Shown: positions 1 through 9,379, counted from the first letter of the stretch. The stretch: 64,000 bases of DNA from Bartonella bilalgolemi (GCF_023500045.1 NZ_JAMCOF010000002.1:161811-225810); one strand, 5' to 3'. The notes: a model not told the origin generated them from the sequence alone. A program made the numbers and translations.

Positions 1-201
1 TTTTGTAATATCAATAGTTGCATTTTCATCGGTATAAGGACCTGAAGTATCATAAACCTTCAAAGTTTTTTCATGACTATTATCTACCAGAGAAATTTCA
101 CGGAATGGTACGTGCACGTTGGGAAAGAGAAGACTCTTTTGATAAATTTTGCGTGAAGCAGGGAAAGGAGAAAAACTAATTAATGGAGTGTTTTTTTGCA
201 C
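1..201 (-). CDS. thiC: Phosphomethylpyrimidine synthase ThiC, N-terminal fragment (runs off window)
   Basis: Only the first 67 codons lie in the window; the rest is beyond position 1. ThiC is the radical-SAM enzyme that converts aminoimidazole ribotide to hydroxymethylpyrimidine phosphate in thiamine biosynthesis. Reading the minus strand from a GTG at 201 gives a protein containing [18 protein letters not shown] and [19 protein letters not shown], which match the conserved ThiC N-terminal region (the YDTSGPYTD block is diagnostic). The GTG start is supported by AAGGAA seven bases upstream. No TPP-riboswitch signature was recognised in the leader. I am confident of the family; completeness cannot be judged. 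Confidence 0.85.
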   Translation of the reverse strand, partial: MQKNTPLISFSPFPASRKIYQKSLLFPNVHVPFREISLVDNSHEKTLKVYDTSGPYTDENATIDITK

Positions 202-720
202 AAACTTTTTCCTTATAGATTCGTAGTGAAAAAACGCTTTGCAAGGTTATCAAGGATGCGTTCAACTCAATAAATCAAGGATTACGCACAATATCATTTT
301 TTGTATCAATACACATTTGACAAAGTTCAGAAAATTTATTTTGAAAAAATCAATAAAAATATTTTTTGTAATGTCTACATATGTAATCCACTCCCAGTCA
401 GAGCATTTATTTATATAATTATGATCAGCTGAAACACTCATATTGTCAATTGCAAAGATGTATTTTGAATAATTTGGGAATGTTTTTTGAATGGGATCGA
501 GAAAAATTGTAAGTAATCAACCTATAATATTAGAGAAATAGCATATAAAAAATATATGCTTATGATTTATTTCATAGGTGATCTATTGATATAAAAGGTA
601 TAGCTCTATTATTAGTAGAACACTTGTAATATATATATAGTGAAGTTGCTATTATTATTAGATAATTATCAAAGAATTCAATCTTATAAAAGATTTGTGA
701 TTATTATAGATGTTATCAGT
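202..720. other. Gene-free AT-rich region between thiC and the porin gene
   Basis: About 520 bases with no ORF I can support. It must contain the promoter and leader of thiC (transcribed leftwards). I looked for the conserved blocks of a TPP riboswitch on the minus strand and did not find them. The right end abuts the porin terminator. Confidence 0.5.
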
Positions 721-756
721 AAAAAAGAAACTGGTAACTTCAGGCTACCAGTTTCT
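721..756 (-). terminator. Rho-independent terminator of the porin gene
   Basis: A perfect 11-bp inverted repeat, AGAAACTGGTA at 726-736 and TACCAGTTTCT at 746-756, encloses a 9-base loop. On the minus strand it is followed by a short T run (A run 721-726 on the plus strand). It sits just downstream of the porin stop codon, as expected for an intrinsic terminator. Confidence 0.85.
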
Positions 757-777
757 ATGAGCATAATTTCTCAAGGA

Positions 778-2037
778 TTAGAATGAACGTTGGAAACGAA
801 TCATACTTTGCAAGGCACTTTTTCCATTCAAAGCATTGCTATAGTGTGTGTCATTACTTGCTTTACCTTTGAAAGTACGGTCGTCCTTCCAAGAAATATA
901 CGTTAGCTCAGGTGTAATAACAAATCCTGGAATCAGTTTGTATGCAATATTAACAGATGTTGCGAAAGTTTTTATAGCACTATAAGATACTTGAGCATTC
1001 AAATTTGCTTTTGGATTGATTTTGTAAGTTGCACCAGCCCACGCTGCCCATTTACCACCCCAGTTTGCATAAATAGTCGTATTCTGACGTGACAATACAT
1101 TGTTAGAATCCTCTACAGTATTTACTATATAGTAATCTAAGTTATTTTTATAACCTCCCATTGCCCAAAGATTCAAATTATTATTAATATTAAAATCTAC
1201 ACGTGTCTTAGCGGCCCATTTTTTGTAGTAAGCGTCATAAGCGACAATAGTTGAAACACCACCCCATTTTTGCATAAATTTCATACCAAATAAGATATTA
1301 GGATTATAGTCTTTTGTTTGTTTGCTAGGAAGATCTGTATCATCAACACGAACAATTTTGCTATCTTTATCGATATAATAGTAGTCGATATTATCACCAG
1401 CGTTTGTTTTAAGAGAAGGGCCTGAAGCATTGCCCAATTCAACTCCGACAATAGCAGAAAAACCAGAATCAGCATTAAAAGTGTAAGAGATAACGTTAGT
1501 GCGTATATCACCTGCTGGTGCTATGCTGTCATCATTTATAACTTTACCATAACCACCGGTCCAACTGTCGAAAATCGTTTTATCAAGACCTACACGAAAG
1601 CCACCAATTTCTATATAAGCAGCACGAAGTTGCCCACCAGAATTATCTTTTCCTTTGCCCCATTGTGAGCGAATTTCTGCATATGAACGAAGTGTTCCTA
1701 ATTCTGTTTCAGAAGCAGCTTGGAAAATAAGGGTTAAACGTGAAGTTGTGCGATAAGTTTTTTTACCATTTGCTAATTCCGCATCGGTTATTGCATTAAT
1801 ATTATCACCACCTGCAAAATCAGCGCGGACATTACCAGATATACGAATACATGTTTCTGTTCCAGGAATATAGAAATATCCTGCACCGTATGCATCACAT
1901 GCATGTACGTATTCTACAGGTTCAGGCTCTGCTGGAATAGTTGAAGCCGCTTGAGATCCAGAAACTCCAGAGAGAGCTAATGTAGAGCTTAAAGAGAGAG
2001 CTAATGCAGAGCTTAAAGGGCAGGTTTTAATATTCAT
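778..2037 (-). CDS. Outer membrane porin (Omp2b/Omp43 family)
   Basis: A 419-residue outer-membrane porin of the rhizobial Porin_2 family (Brucella Omp2b, Bartonella Omp43). It would form a general diffusion channel and is a likely major surface protein. It has an N-terminal signal peptide with probable cleavage after GSQA. Next comes the family's conserved start of the mature protein (YVHACDAYGAGYFYIPGTET, then CIRISGNVRADF). Many alternating beta strands follow, and the chain ends in IRFQRSF with a terminal Phe typical of beta-barrel proteins. The two N-terminal Cys residues are characteristic of this family. It is monocistronic, with its own terminator downstream and about 370 gene-free bases upstream. 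Confidence in the family is high; which paralog it is cannot be told from sequence alone. Confidence 0.9.
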   Translation of the reverse strand: MNIKTCPLSSALALSLSSTLALSGVSGSQAASTIPAEPEPVEYVHACDAYGAGYFYIPGTETCIRISGNVRADFAGGDNINAITDAELANGKKTYRTTSRLTLIFQAASETELGTLRSYAEIRSQWGKGKDNSGGQLRAAYIEIGGFRVGLDKTIFDSWTGGYGKVINDDSIAPAGDIRTNVISYTFNADSGFSAIVGVELGNASGPSLKTNAGDNIDYYYIDKDSKIVRVDDTDLPSKQTKDYNPNILFGMKFMQKWGGVSTIVAYDAYYKKWAAKTRVDFNINNNLNLWAMGGYKNNLDYYIVNTVEDSNNVLSRQNTTIYANWGGKWAAWAGATYKINPKANLNAQVSYSAIKTFATSVNIAYKLIPGFVITPELTYISWKDDRTFKGKASNDTHYSNALNGKSALQSMIRFQRSF

Positions 2038-2404
2038 TAAAGGATCTCCAGTTGGATTTATTTATAGAACGTATAAAGTGTATAAAAGGTATAAAGCACA
2101 TAATTATGTCTGCTTACTAAAAAAGTACGACGCAATTAAACAAAACATTACATAATGTTAACTATACGAATCTTTATATACAAATCTTTATTGAAAATAC
2201 AAACATAAATTAATCTGGTTGAAATAATAATCTTGTTAAAAATGATTTATGTACTATTTAGATTCATGCGATAAAAAAGACACGAATCTCCATTATTTTA
2301 TTTTTTAATTTAATCTAATCAATGAAAATGAAAATTTCAGATATTTTTGAAAAAAATCGAAAATATCTTGAATTTTTTATTGATACTGTTTATGCATTTT
2401 AGTT
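2038..2404. other. Intergenic region upstream of the porin gene and of tRNA-Ser
   Basis: Very AT-rich, no ORF. It must carry the porin promoter (leftwards) and the tRNA promoter (rightwards, listed separately). Close to the porin start, 2070-2095 contains three loosely repeated GTATAAA-like words. Their role is unknown and they may be simple low complexity. Confidence 0.45.
2368..2396 (+). promoter_or_regulatory. Putative sigma-70-type promoter of tRNA-Ser
   Basis: TTGAAT at 2368-2373 and TATGCA at 2391-2396 are separated by 17 bases. This places a start site about 7 bases past the -10, just ahead of the tRNA 5' end at 2405. It is a pattern match only. Confidence 0.4.
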
Positions 2405-2495
2405 GGAGAGGTGGCCGAGTGGTCGAAGGCGCTCCCCTGCTAAGGGAGTAGGGCTCAAAAGGCTCTCGAGAGTTCGAATCTCTTCCTCTCCGCCA
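2405..2495 (+). tRNA. tRNA-Ser (anticodon GCU)
   Basis: A 91-base class II tRNA. The acceptor stem GGAGAGG (2405-2411) pairs with CCTCTCC (2485-2491), followed by a G discriminator and an encoded CCA (2493-2495). The anticodon stem CTCCC/GGGAG encloses loop CTGCTAA, giving anticodon GCT at 2439-2441, which reads AGC/AGU serine codons. The long variable arm and the T-loop GTTCGAATC fit tRNA-Ser. Confidence 0.97.
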
Positions 2496-2835
2496 GTTTT
2501 TATAAAAATAATATATTATTAAAGATTAGAGATAGGTAACTAAGATTTGGAATAGGGCTTTGATATTTGTTCCTAGAGCGCGCGTCTTTTTTCTTTCGGC
2601 TTTCTCCATTAAATTTTTTAAAGCTCTGGTATATAAAAAGCTGTAGAGGCTATAGAGAAGTTTCGTTAATTTGATGGTTCAATAATGAGTTAATAAGTTT
2701 GAGTGTAAGATGCTAAACTGCTCTACAGAAGTATCTATATTAAGAACAATAGTTTATATGAAAAAGTCTATTCGAAAATCTTGATTTTCCGATTGAATCA
2801 AATTTTTTTCAGGAAAAGATATTGTATTATATGTG
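2496..2835. other. Gene-free stretch between tRNA-Ser and hmuV
   Basis: About 340 AT-rich bases with no supported ORF. It is the 3' side of both flanking units (tRNA rightwards, heme operon leftwards). I found no clear intrinsic terminator. Confidence 0.4.
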
Positions 2836-3630
2836 TTATAAATGAGATGCTGTTTGTGGTAGTATGAAAGGGATGTTTTTTTTAGGTATTTCAGAAACTG
2901 TGAGCGAGCAATTATAAGCTTTACGCAGATTTTCTGTTGTTAAAACAGTGGAGGCGTCTCCTTCACAACAAATTTTCCCTTGTTTTAATAGTATCATTTT
3001 ATCGGCATAGTGAGCGGCAAGATTGAGATCATGTAGAACAGCAAGAACACCACCACCACAACGAACGAAATTTTTTATAATATTCATAACAATCAGCTGA
3101 TGCTGTATATCAAGGTTGGCAATAGGTTCATCTAATATCAACCAACGAGCAACTCCATTATAAATAGGCTCCCATACTTGGCAAAGAACACGGGCAAGCT
3201 GGACTCTAGCTTGTTCGCCACCAGATAACTGGTGATAATATCGGTTTTCATAATCTGCTAGACCAACACGTTTTAAGGCTTTTTGAGGGAGGCTTTTAAA
3301 TTGAGCTTTTGTGATGTTAATTTGGTTGATAGAAAGACCAAGTCTTACTACTTCATGAACAAAAAATGGAAATGCTAATGTTGTTGATTGGGGTAAAACT
3401 GCACGCATCATTGCCATTTTATTTGCTTGTGTTTGTTTAATATCATGGCCATTTAGAGTCATTTTGCCATTATAAGGAATTTCTCCACTAAGTGCTTGTA
3501 TAAAGGTGCTTTTTCCAGATCCATTTGGGCCAATAATGATAGTGAGAGCGCCACTTCTAGCTTGAAGATGAATATGATTGAGAATATGTGTTTTCCCGCG
3601 CTGAATACAGATATTAATTGCCTCAATCAT
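2836..3630 (-). CDS. hmuV: Heme ABC transporter ATP-binding protein HmuV
   Basis: A 264-residue ATPase of the heme importer, acting at the inner membrane with HmuU. Walker A GPNGSGKST lies near residue 35, the ABC signature LSGGEQARVQLARVL near 135, Walker B WLILDEPIANLD near 160, and the switch His follows in LHDLN. The open frame extends further upstream. I chose the ATG at 3630 because the protein then begins at the usual point (MIEAINICI), GAGGAA lies about 10 bases upstream, and the ATG overlaps the hmuU stop as ATGA (3627-3630), a sign of translational coupling. It is the last gene of the leftward heme-uptake operon. Confidence 0.93.
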   Translation of the reverse strand: MIEAINICIQRGKTHILNHIHLQARSGALTIIIGPNGSGKSTFIQALSGEIPYNGKMTLNGHDIKQTQANKMAMMRAVLPQSTTLAFPFFVHEVVRLGLSINQINITKAQFKSLPQKALKRVGLADYENRYYHQLSGGEQARVQLARVLCQVWEPIYNGVARWLILDEPIANLDIQHQLIVMNIIKNFVRCGGGVLAVLHDLNLAAHYADKMILLKQGKICCEGDASTVLTTENLRKAYNCSLTVSEIPKKNIPFILPQTASHL

Positions 3631-4724
3631 GAAAAATTTATTCCTCGTTGGTATATAAGGATCCAAAGAAAAAAAGGTGCGCCAAAAAGTGCTGTGACAA
3701 TTCCAATAGGTAATTCTGCTGGAGCAATAATACAACGCGCAAAGGTATCAGAAAAAATGAGTAATACTGCCCCTAAGAGAGCTGAACAGGGAATGAGATA
3801 GTGGTGATCATGACCAATAAGCAGACGTAAAATATGTGGAACAACAATACCAATAAAACCAATACCACCACTGACAGCAACTGCTCCTCCACACATGAGA
3901 GCAACAAGTAAAACAGCAATATTTTTAATTCGTTGAATATGAAAACCAATATGTTGAGCGACAGCTTCTCCGAGTGCTAGTGCATTGAGCGCACGTGATA
4001 AAAATGGAGAAAAAAGCAAGCCAATCCAAACAATAGGTAAAATAAGACAAACTTTTAACCACGTGGCACCTGAAAGGGAACCAAGATTCCAAAAAGTAAT
4101 ATCACGCAATTGTTGATCATTGGCAGTGAAAATTAAACTTCCAACAATAGCACTACTGAAAGCACTGAGAGCAATGCCTGCAAGAAGCATCGTTGCAATA
4201 GAGGTAAAATTGTGTCGTGTTGCTATTACATAGAGAATCATTGTTGATAAAAGCCCACCAAGAAATGCACCTATGACAATTTTGTAAGATTCTAGAAAAG
4301 GAATAAAGAAAGGTGGGAAGGAAACACCAATGACAATGACTAATACAGCGCCGAGACTCGCACCTGCTGATACACCTACGATTCCAGGATCTGCAAGAGG
4401 ATTACGAAAGAGCCCCTGCATAAGAACCCCAGAAACAGCAAGAGCTGCCCCAACCAATGAACTTAAGATAATACGAGGTAATCTGATATCAATAAGTATA
4501 AGGTAATCATATGTCTTACTAGCTACTGAAAAATTTTGCGTAAGAATTATATGAATGAGATTAATGAGAGAAGCATTTGATGCACCACTGAATAATCCAC
4601 TAAAAATACTGAAGATAAGGAGCACTATTAAACTTAATAACGCAATTTTTCCTCGGTTTGTAGTTTTTTCTTTTGTATTTTCTATTGTTTCAGAAATATG
4701 CGTTGTGGAAATATGCTTAACCAT
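3627..4724 (-). CDS. hmuU: Heme ABC transporter permease HmuU (HutC)
   Basis: A 365-residue FecCD-family permease with about ten hydrophobic segments, preceded by a polar 25-residue N-terminus. Family-typical stretches include RLPRIILSSLVGAALAVSGV, MQGLFRNPLADPGIVGVSAG and GGIGFIGIVVPHILRLLIG (the last contains the EAA-like loop that contacts the ATPase). It forms the inner-membrane channel for heme delivered by the periplasmic binder. It starts 6 bases past the hmuT stop and overlaps hmuV by 4 bases. Bartonella literature also calls this gene hutC. Confidence 0.93.
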   Translation of the reverse strand: MVKHISTTHISETIENTKEKTTNRGKIALLSLIVLLIFSIFSGLFSGASNASLINLIHIILTQNFSVASKTYDYLILIDIRLPRIILSSLVGAALAVSGVLMQGLFRNPLADPGIVGVSAGASLGAVLVIVIGVSFPPFFIPFLESYKIVIGAFLGGLLSTMILYVIATRHNFTSIATMLLAGIALSAFSSAIVGSLIFTANDQQLRDITFWNLGSLSGATWLKVCLILPIVWIGLLFSPFLSRALNALALGEAVAQHIGFHIQRIKNIAVLLVALMCGGAVAVSGGIGFIGIVVPHILRLLIGHDHHYLIPCSALLGAVLLIFSDTFARCIIAPAELPIGIVTALFGAPFFLWILIYQRGINFS

Positions 4725-4730
4725 TTCTAT

Positions 4731-5633
4731 TCAACTCTTACCATTTTGTTCTGTGTTATAAAGCATATTAATCAGCTCTTTTGATGCATCTGCAGTGCGT
4801 GGACCAAAACCTAAAAAATACATGGTATCTATTTGTTTAATAGCATGGTTTTGAGCTGCAGGTGTTGCTCGAATTGCTGGTATAGCTAAAATTGTATCAA
4901 TTTTAGTTGCATTTCCATTGTGATTTACAAACAAGATGAAATCAGGATTTGAGTTTAATAAGGCTTCATTATTTAAAAGTTTGTATCCTTTATAATCAGA
5001 AATGGCATTTATACCTCCTGAAAGTTTTATCATACCATCAGCTGCAGTATCTGTTCCAGATACCATAACACCTCCGTTTTGTACGGAAAAAATAAAAAGA
5101 ACACGTTTTGGTTTAGTTATTTTTGCTAAAAGCATATCATTGTTCATAAAGTTACGGTTCAGTTTTTTAATCAGTTCAGTTGCTTGAACCTCTCGATGTA
5201 GAGCTTTACCAATAAGGTGAATTTTTTCTATGACACTTTCACGTGAAAAGTTTTCTGGTATGATTATAAGAGGTATTGATGTTTTTTTGAGAACATCAAT
5301 TGTTGAAGGAGGACCGCTTCCTTCAATAAGTAATATACCTTCTGGAGAAAGAGATAAAATACCTTCAGGGGAAAGGTTACGCATATACCCAAGTTCAGGA
5401 AGTTTGAGTGCAGCTTGTGGATAGATACTTGTGCTGTCACGAGCTACAAGTTGATTTTGAGCTCCTAATGCATAAACAATTTCTGTAAGAGAACCACCAA
5501 TGGAAATAATTCGCGCATTTTCAGGAAAATTTATTGTCGGTTCGGCAATTACTTGTCTAGAAAAAAAAGTAAAAAAGAACAACAAACCTAAAACAGAAAG
5601 GCCTGATGGTTTATGTAAAAAAGGTCTCAACAT
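4731..5633 (-). CDS. hmuT: Periplasmic heme-binding protein HmuT (HutB)
   Basis: A 300-residue substrate-binding protein of the TroA/BtuF class. It has a signal peptide (hydrophobic LSVLGLLFFFTFFS, probable cleavage after VIA). The N-lobe starts ARIISIGGSLTEIVYALG and a second lobe holds SGTDTAADGMIKLSGG. The family's heme-ligand Tyr/Arg region is plausibly RDSTSIYPQAALKLPELGYM. It shuttles heme from the outer-membrane receptor to HmuUV. It lies between hmuS and hmuU with short spacings, in one operon. AAAGGA precedes the ATG by about 12 bases. The Bartonella alias is hutB. Confidence 0.92.
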   Translation of the reverse strand: MLRPFLHKPSGLSVLGLLFFFTFFSRQVIAEPTINFPENARIISIGGSLTEIVYALGAQNQLVARDSTSIYPQAALKLPELGYMRNLSPEGILSLSPEGILLIEGSGPPSTIDVLKKTSIPLIIIPENFSRESVIEKIHLIGKALHREVQATELIKKLNRNFMNNDMLLAKITKPKRVLFIFSVQNGGVMVSGTDTAADGMIKLSGGINAISDYKGYKLLNNEALLNSNPDFILFVNHNGNATKIDTILAIPAIRATPAAQNHAIKQIDTMYFLGFGPRTADASKELINMLYNTEQNGKS

Positions 5634-5649
5634 ATCTAAGTTTTATCCT

Positions 5650-6693
5650 TTAAGTAATGTTTGTTTCTTGGTACAAAGGTAAATTATTCAATAAAGAACG
5701 CCATTTTTCGCATTCTTTTTGACCTTCTTTTCTTAGACCAAAGAATTGAACAATCATTTCGCCATTTTGGTCAAAAACTTCAAGAGAACTAACATAACCC
5801 TCACTTATAGGTTTGCGAACGTGCCATACTTTGTTAACGCCAGAAATAAGCATATGTAAGTGAAATTTTTCATCGAGAATATTGAGCCAAGGTCCCATTT
5901 GTTTAATGTTTTTAATTGGTCCGCTGAAAATTTGGATGCAGCCTTTATTACCAACAAAACACATAATTGGTATTTCTTTTTCAACAGTCTTATTCAGCAT
6001 AATTTCAATAGATTCTACACTTAATTCATCAGTAAACTCGTTTCCAGCGAGTTTTACAGCATCATGCCGACCAATTTTAAATTCGGAAGTAATTTCATGG
6101 AGCTGATGCACATCAGTCATTTTTCTCCAACGGTCACGAAATTTCTCAACATCTAAATTTGTTATATTGTGTTGTATAGGCGCGGGGGTAGAAAGAATGT
6201 GAAGATCAGATGATTGATCTTCATGAAGCAATTTTTCAACAAGTTCATCCCATTGTTTCATATTTGTCATATCTTTAGAATAGACTTTAAAAATAGCAGT
6301 TCCGTATTGATCGAAAAATTGTAAACTTTTTGTTGGTTTTCCAAAAACCATCATTTCGTATTCAAAACCGAATTCCCATTTTTTGGGAAAAATTCGCAAA
6401 TCAATTTCCCCAAATGTCATAGGGATATGTTCATTCAGAACAATTTTTTCAAAACATCCTGTTTTTTCATGAACGGCATATTCATTGCGTGTTAATGCCA
6501 TAACCGTTTCAACTTTAGGAGCTTTTTCAAGGAGAGTGGGAATATCAACTTTTAGTCTTTTTGCTTTTCCGATTGTACGATAAGCTGCGATGAATTCTGC
6601 TTCAGATATACCAATCGAAGTAGCAAAATCACGATTACGCATATCTTTTTTTTCTTCACGCAGTTTAATAATCATTTCAGCTGTATAAGACAT
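5650..6693 (-). CDS. hemS: Heme-handling/degrading protein HmuS (HemS)
   Basis: A 347-residue cytoplasmic protein of the HemS/HmuS family, which receives imported heme and traffics or degrades it. The family's internal duplication is visible: an N-terminal half with MALTRNEYAVHEKTG and a C-terminal half with IMCFVGNKGCIQIFSGP. Between them WRKMTDVHQLHEI carries the conserved MTDVHQ block, whose His is the expected heme ligand. C-terminal LHMLISGVNKVWHVRKP is also typical. It is the first gene after the hutA terminator and precedes hmuT by 16 bases. Whether this protein degrades or only stores heme cannot be read from sequence. Confidence 0.92.
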   Translation of the reverse strand: MSYTAEMIIKLREEKKDMRNRDFATSIGISEAEFIAAYRTIGKAKRLKVDIPTLLEKAPKVETVMALTRNEYAVHEKTGCFEKIVLNEHIPMTFGEIDLRIFPKKWEFGFEYEMMVFGKPTKSLQFFDQYGTAIFKVYSKDMTNMKQWDELVEKLLHEDQSSDLHILSTPAPIQHNITNLDVEKFRDRWRKMTDVHQLHEITSEFKIGRHDAVKLAGNEFTDELSVESIEIMLNKTVEKEIPIMCFVGNKGCIQIFSGPIKNIKQMGPWLNILDEKFHLHMLISGVNKVWHVRKPISEGYVSSLEVFDQNGEMIVQFFGLRKEGQKECEKWRSLLNNLPLYQETNIT

Positions 6694-6735
6694 AGATTTT
6701 CCTTACTTTATTTAGAGTCAATTTTACTTCATTTT

Positions 6736-6773
6736 AAAAAACTACGCTGAGTCATTGTAAACAATGACTCAGC
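6736..6773 (-). terminator. Strong hairpin terminator between hutA and hemS
   Basis: A perfect 12-bp stem, GCTGAGTCATTG at 6746-6757 and CAATGACTCAGC at 6762-6773, with a 4-base loop. On the minus strand it is followed by GTAGTTTTTTAAAA (A run 6736-6741 on the plus strand). It should end or attenuate transcripts coming from hutA before hemS. Confidence 0.85.
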
Positions 6774-6934
6774 CTGCTAATAAATCGCTCCTATCAATAA
6801 CAAAAATTGAATCTGATAAATTAAAATATTTATAATCCTTTTGGGAGGGTAGAATAAAGTAAGGATTAAAATGTAATAACATACCTTTTTATCAATTATG
6901 ATTTCCTTAATAGTTTAAAGATTAACAGCAACAA

Positions 6935-9136
6935 TTAGAATTTTTGTACATAAGACACCTTAAAATTACGACCCGGCTGACTAAAATAATCTTTTGGTGG
7001 TAGTGATTGGCGTCTAGGGATAGGAGAAGGGGAAGGTAGATCAGTTGCATTCCAGTATTTTTGGTCAAAAAGATTATAAATACCAGCTCTTATAATTGGG
7101 CCTTTTTCACCGAAAGGTTTCCACCAACCCAATATATCAACTACACCATAACCTGGAACTGTATTATAATCAGAATTTCCTTTTACTTTATCACGCTTAG
7201 CAGCTAAAGTAAGTACAATATCTGTTCCCCAAAGTTCTTTTTCATATCCTAATCCAAATACTGTTTTAAAGGCTGGGATTGAGTTAAGATATTCATTTTT
7301 ATCAAGATCTTTTCCTTGTGTATAAGCAAGGGCAAAATTACTATAAAGACCATTCATCAAGGTGAAATGTGCTTTTGTTTCAACACCAGAAATACGCACA
7401 TGAGCACGATTTATATAATGTTTGCGCGCATATATAAATTCTTTTGAAGGCCCCTTATCTATAACATCAATAAGGTTTTTATATTCATTGGTGAAAACAC
7501 TGAAAGAACCATTAAAATGCATGTTGTTGTATTGTACACCGATATCATATCCATTACCAGTCTCTGGTTTGAGATTAGGATTTCCAATCATATAATAAAA
7601 AGAAGGCCTGACAAAGGTTAAGTAAAGCTCTGAAACGCTTGGAGCACGAAAAGCTTGCGCCCATTGAGTATAAAATAATATTTGATTATCAGTATCCCAT
7701 TCTATTCGCATTTTAGGAGAAAAATGTGAGCCGCTACTTTCTTTGGGCATTACTTTAGAACCTAATGCTTTTTCAAAAGCAGGTGTCTTTTGAGGGATAT
7801 GTTTGTACCAATCATAACGTATTCCTGGGATAAGACGAAGACTATTGTTAGAAAAACCAATTTCGTTTTCGAAAGCCAAACCAAAAGCCTGGCTATTTGT
7901 ATTTGGTGCATCTGATTTGTTGGTACTTAGGAATACACATGCATGCTCACTTCCTTTTAAATGACAATTATCTTTACCCAATGCATATTGATGGAATTTA
8001 GAAACGAAAACATTTGTAGCAAACTTTAGCTTATGACTTACAGAACCAATATCTAATTTTTTGAAACTATGAGTATTAAAGCCATAACCAATATTTCTCA
8101 TAAAATTATCTCTTAAATAGTCTCCTTTTGGCATTTGTATACGATATCCATTTAAGATGTGATTATTTGATTGCTTTTGCCAATAAAGCTGTCCATGAAA
8201 TGCATCAAAAATAGCATCTTCATTACCATTATAATCATAGGAGACAGAAAAACGTTTACGATGTGTGTGTTTCTCATTGTAAACAGATTGTCGCAAAAAT
8301 ATTTCAGTTGAAGTATTTAATGCATGAGTGTCTTTATTGTAAGCAAAACGCTCTGCTGTAAAGCCAAATCGGTGATTATCATTAAAATATTGGTGGACTT
8401 TAAAAAGCAAATTATTTTTATCAAAGTTAGCAGGGTTCTCTCGTGTACGTTTATCTCCATAACCTTCTACAGTACCCATATTTTTACGTTGATGACCTTC
8501 TGCACGAGAACCTTGAAAAAGCAATAAAGTTTGATTAGCTCGCACTGCAAAAGCTTGATCTACGTGCCAACTTTTATCAACAGAATTATAGCTCCCTTTT
8601 GTAAGAGTCCCCCATTTTTTTTCTTTTGTGAGGAGGTCTTCAGGATTAAGAGTACGTAAGGCAATAATCCCACCTAGTGCACCAGAACCATGAAGGCTAG
8701 AATCTGAACCACGAACAATGTCAATTGTAGAAAGCGCATTAAAAGCAAATGCAGAACTTCCACCTTTAATACCACGCACCCCATCGTCAAGCCATGGAAG
8801 AGGAATGCCATCCATTGTTGTTAAAATGCGATTGGCATTTAGACCACGAATTACAAAGCTGTTATTATCTGCACTATAGTTTATAGATGGATTAAGATGG
8901 TTAACATCGTGAATATCATTTATTTGTTTCTTATCAATATTTTGAGCAGTGTTACGATCTGTCAAAACAGTTTTTTTATTGAAGGGATGTTCTACTTTTT
9001 TTTCAATTATGATTGGTTTAAGTTTAGTTATCTTACCGTTGTTTTGTGCAAAAACAAATGAAGGTATACAAACTAAGAGCATACTTAAAATCATATGCCC
9101 TTTATACTCTTTATAGATATTCCGTTTTATTCGCAT
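6935..9136 (-). CDS. hutA: TonB-dependent heme receptor HutA
   Basis: A 733-residue outer-membrane receptor that imports heme using TonB energy. A signal peptide ends at FVFA-QNN, a plug domain (about residues 60-165) includes NSFVIRGLNANRILTTMDGI, and a 22-strand barrel ends in FKVSYVQKF. The heme-receptor FRAP box (FRAPSVSELYL) and the NPNL box (GNPNLKPETG) are both present. The His normally found between these boxes in HemR-type receptors is absent; the interval holds Tyr-Tyr. The open frame could start at GTG 9184, but that start has no ribosome site. ATG 9136, with GGTGG just upstream, gives a normal signal peptide, so I used it. The gene is divergent from tonB and is followed by a strong terminator. 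Confidence 0.93.
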   Translation of the reverse strand: MRIKRNIYKEYKGHMILSMLLVCIPSFVFAQNNGKITKLKPIIIEKKVEHPFNKKTVLTDRNTAQNIDKKQINDIHDVNHLNPSINYSADNNSFVIRGLNANRILTTMDGIPLPWLDDGVRGIKGGSSAFAFNALSTIDIVRGSDSSLHGSGALGGIIALRTLNPEDLLTKEKKWGTLTKGSYNSVDKSWHVDQAFAVRANQTLLLFQGSRAEGHQRKNMGTVEGYGDKRTRENPANFDKNNLLFKVHQYFNDNHRFGFTAERFAYNKDTHALNTSTEIFLRQSVYNEKHTHRKRFSVSYDYNGNEDAIFDAFHGQLYWQKQSNNHILNGYRIQMPKGDYLRDNFMRNIGYGFNTHSFKKLDIGSVSHKLKFATNVFVSKFHQYALGKDNCHLKGSEHACVFLSTNKSDAPNTNSQAFGLAFENEIGFSNNSLRLIPGIRYDWYKHIPQKTPAFEKALGSKVMPKESSGSHFSPKMRIEWDTDNQILFYTQWAQAFRAPSVSELYLTFVRPSFYYMIGNPNLKPETGNGYDIGVQYNNMHFNGSFSVFTNEYKNLIDVIDKGPSKEFIYARKHYINRAHVRISGVETKAHFTLMNGLYSNFALAYTQGKDLDKNEYLNSIPAFKTVFGLGYEKELWGTDIVLTLAAKRDKVKGNSDYNTVPGYGVVDILGWWKPFGEKGPIIRAGIYNLFDQKYWNATDLPSPSPIPRRQSLPPKDYFSQPGRNFKVSYVQKF

Positions 9137-9379
9137 AGTCCACCATAGTTCTTTAAAAAAATGTCCCCCTCTATAGCTTCTCACATATAAAACAAATACA
9201 ATAAAAACATTTGCCTTACTAATTACAAAATGTAGTCATATAATTGATAAGCCAAGCGCTAATTCAATTTATAGCTATTAACGCGATCATATTAAACATG
9301 ATAAAAATCGTCAAGAAAAAAGTTGTGCTTTAAAGACGACCTGTTTTCATAAAATTAAGCATCGATTATTTAGCTTAGG
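9137..9379. promoter_or_regulatory. Divergent control region between hutA and tonB
   Basis: About 240 bases between two divergent heme-uptake genes, so it must hold both promoters. Heme genes in Bartonella and other rhizobia are commonly controlled by iron or heme regulators (Irr, RirA, Fur). I could not identify a specific operator with confidence. Confidence 0.5.

Noticed and set aside
202..480. TPP riboswitch ahead of thiC
   Set aside because: Expected because thiC leaders often carry one, but the conserved CUGAGA and ACCUGA/GCGUAGGGA blocks are not present on the minus strand.
1281..1511. Open frame of 76 codons within the porin gene
   Set aside because: A shadow in another frame of a well-supported porin gene.
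9137..9379. Specific Irr/Fur/RirA operator between hutA and tonB
   Set aside because: Biologically expected, but no palindrome or box could be matched convincingly by eye.
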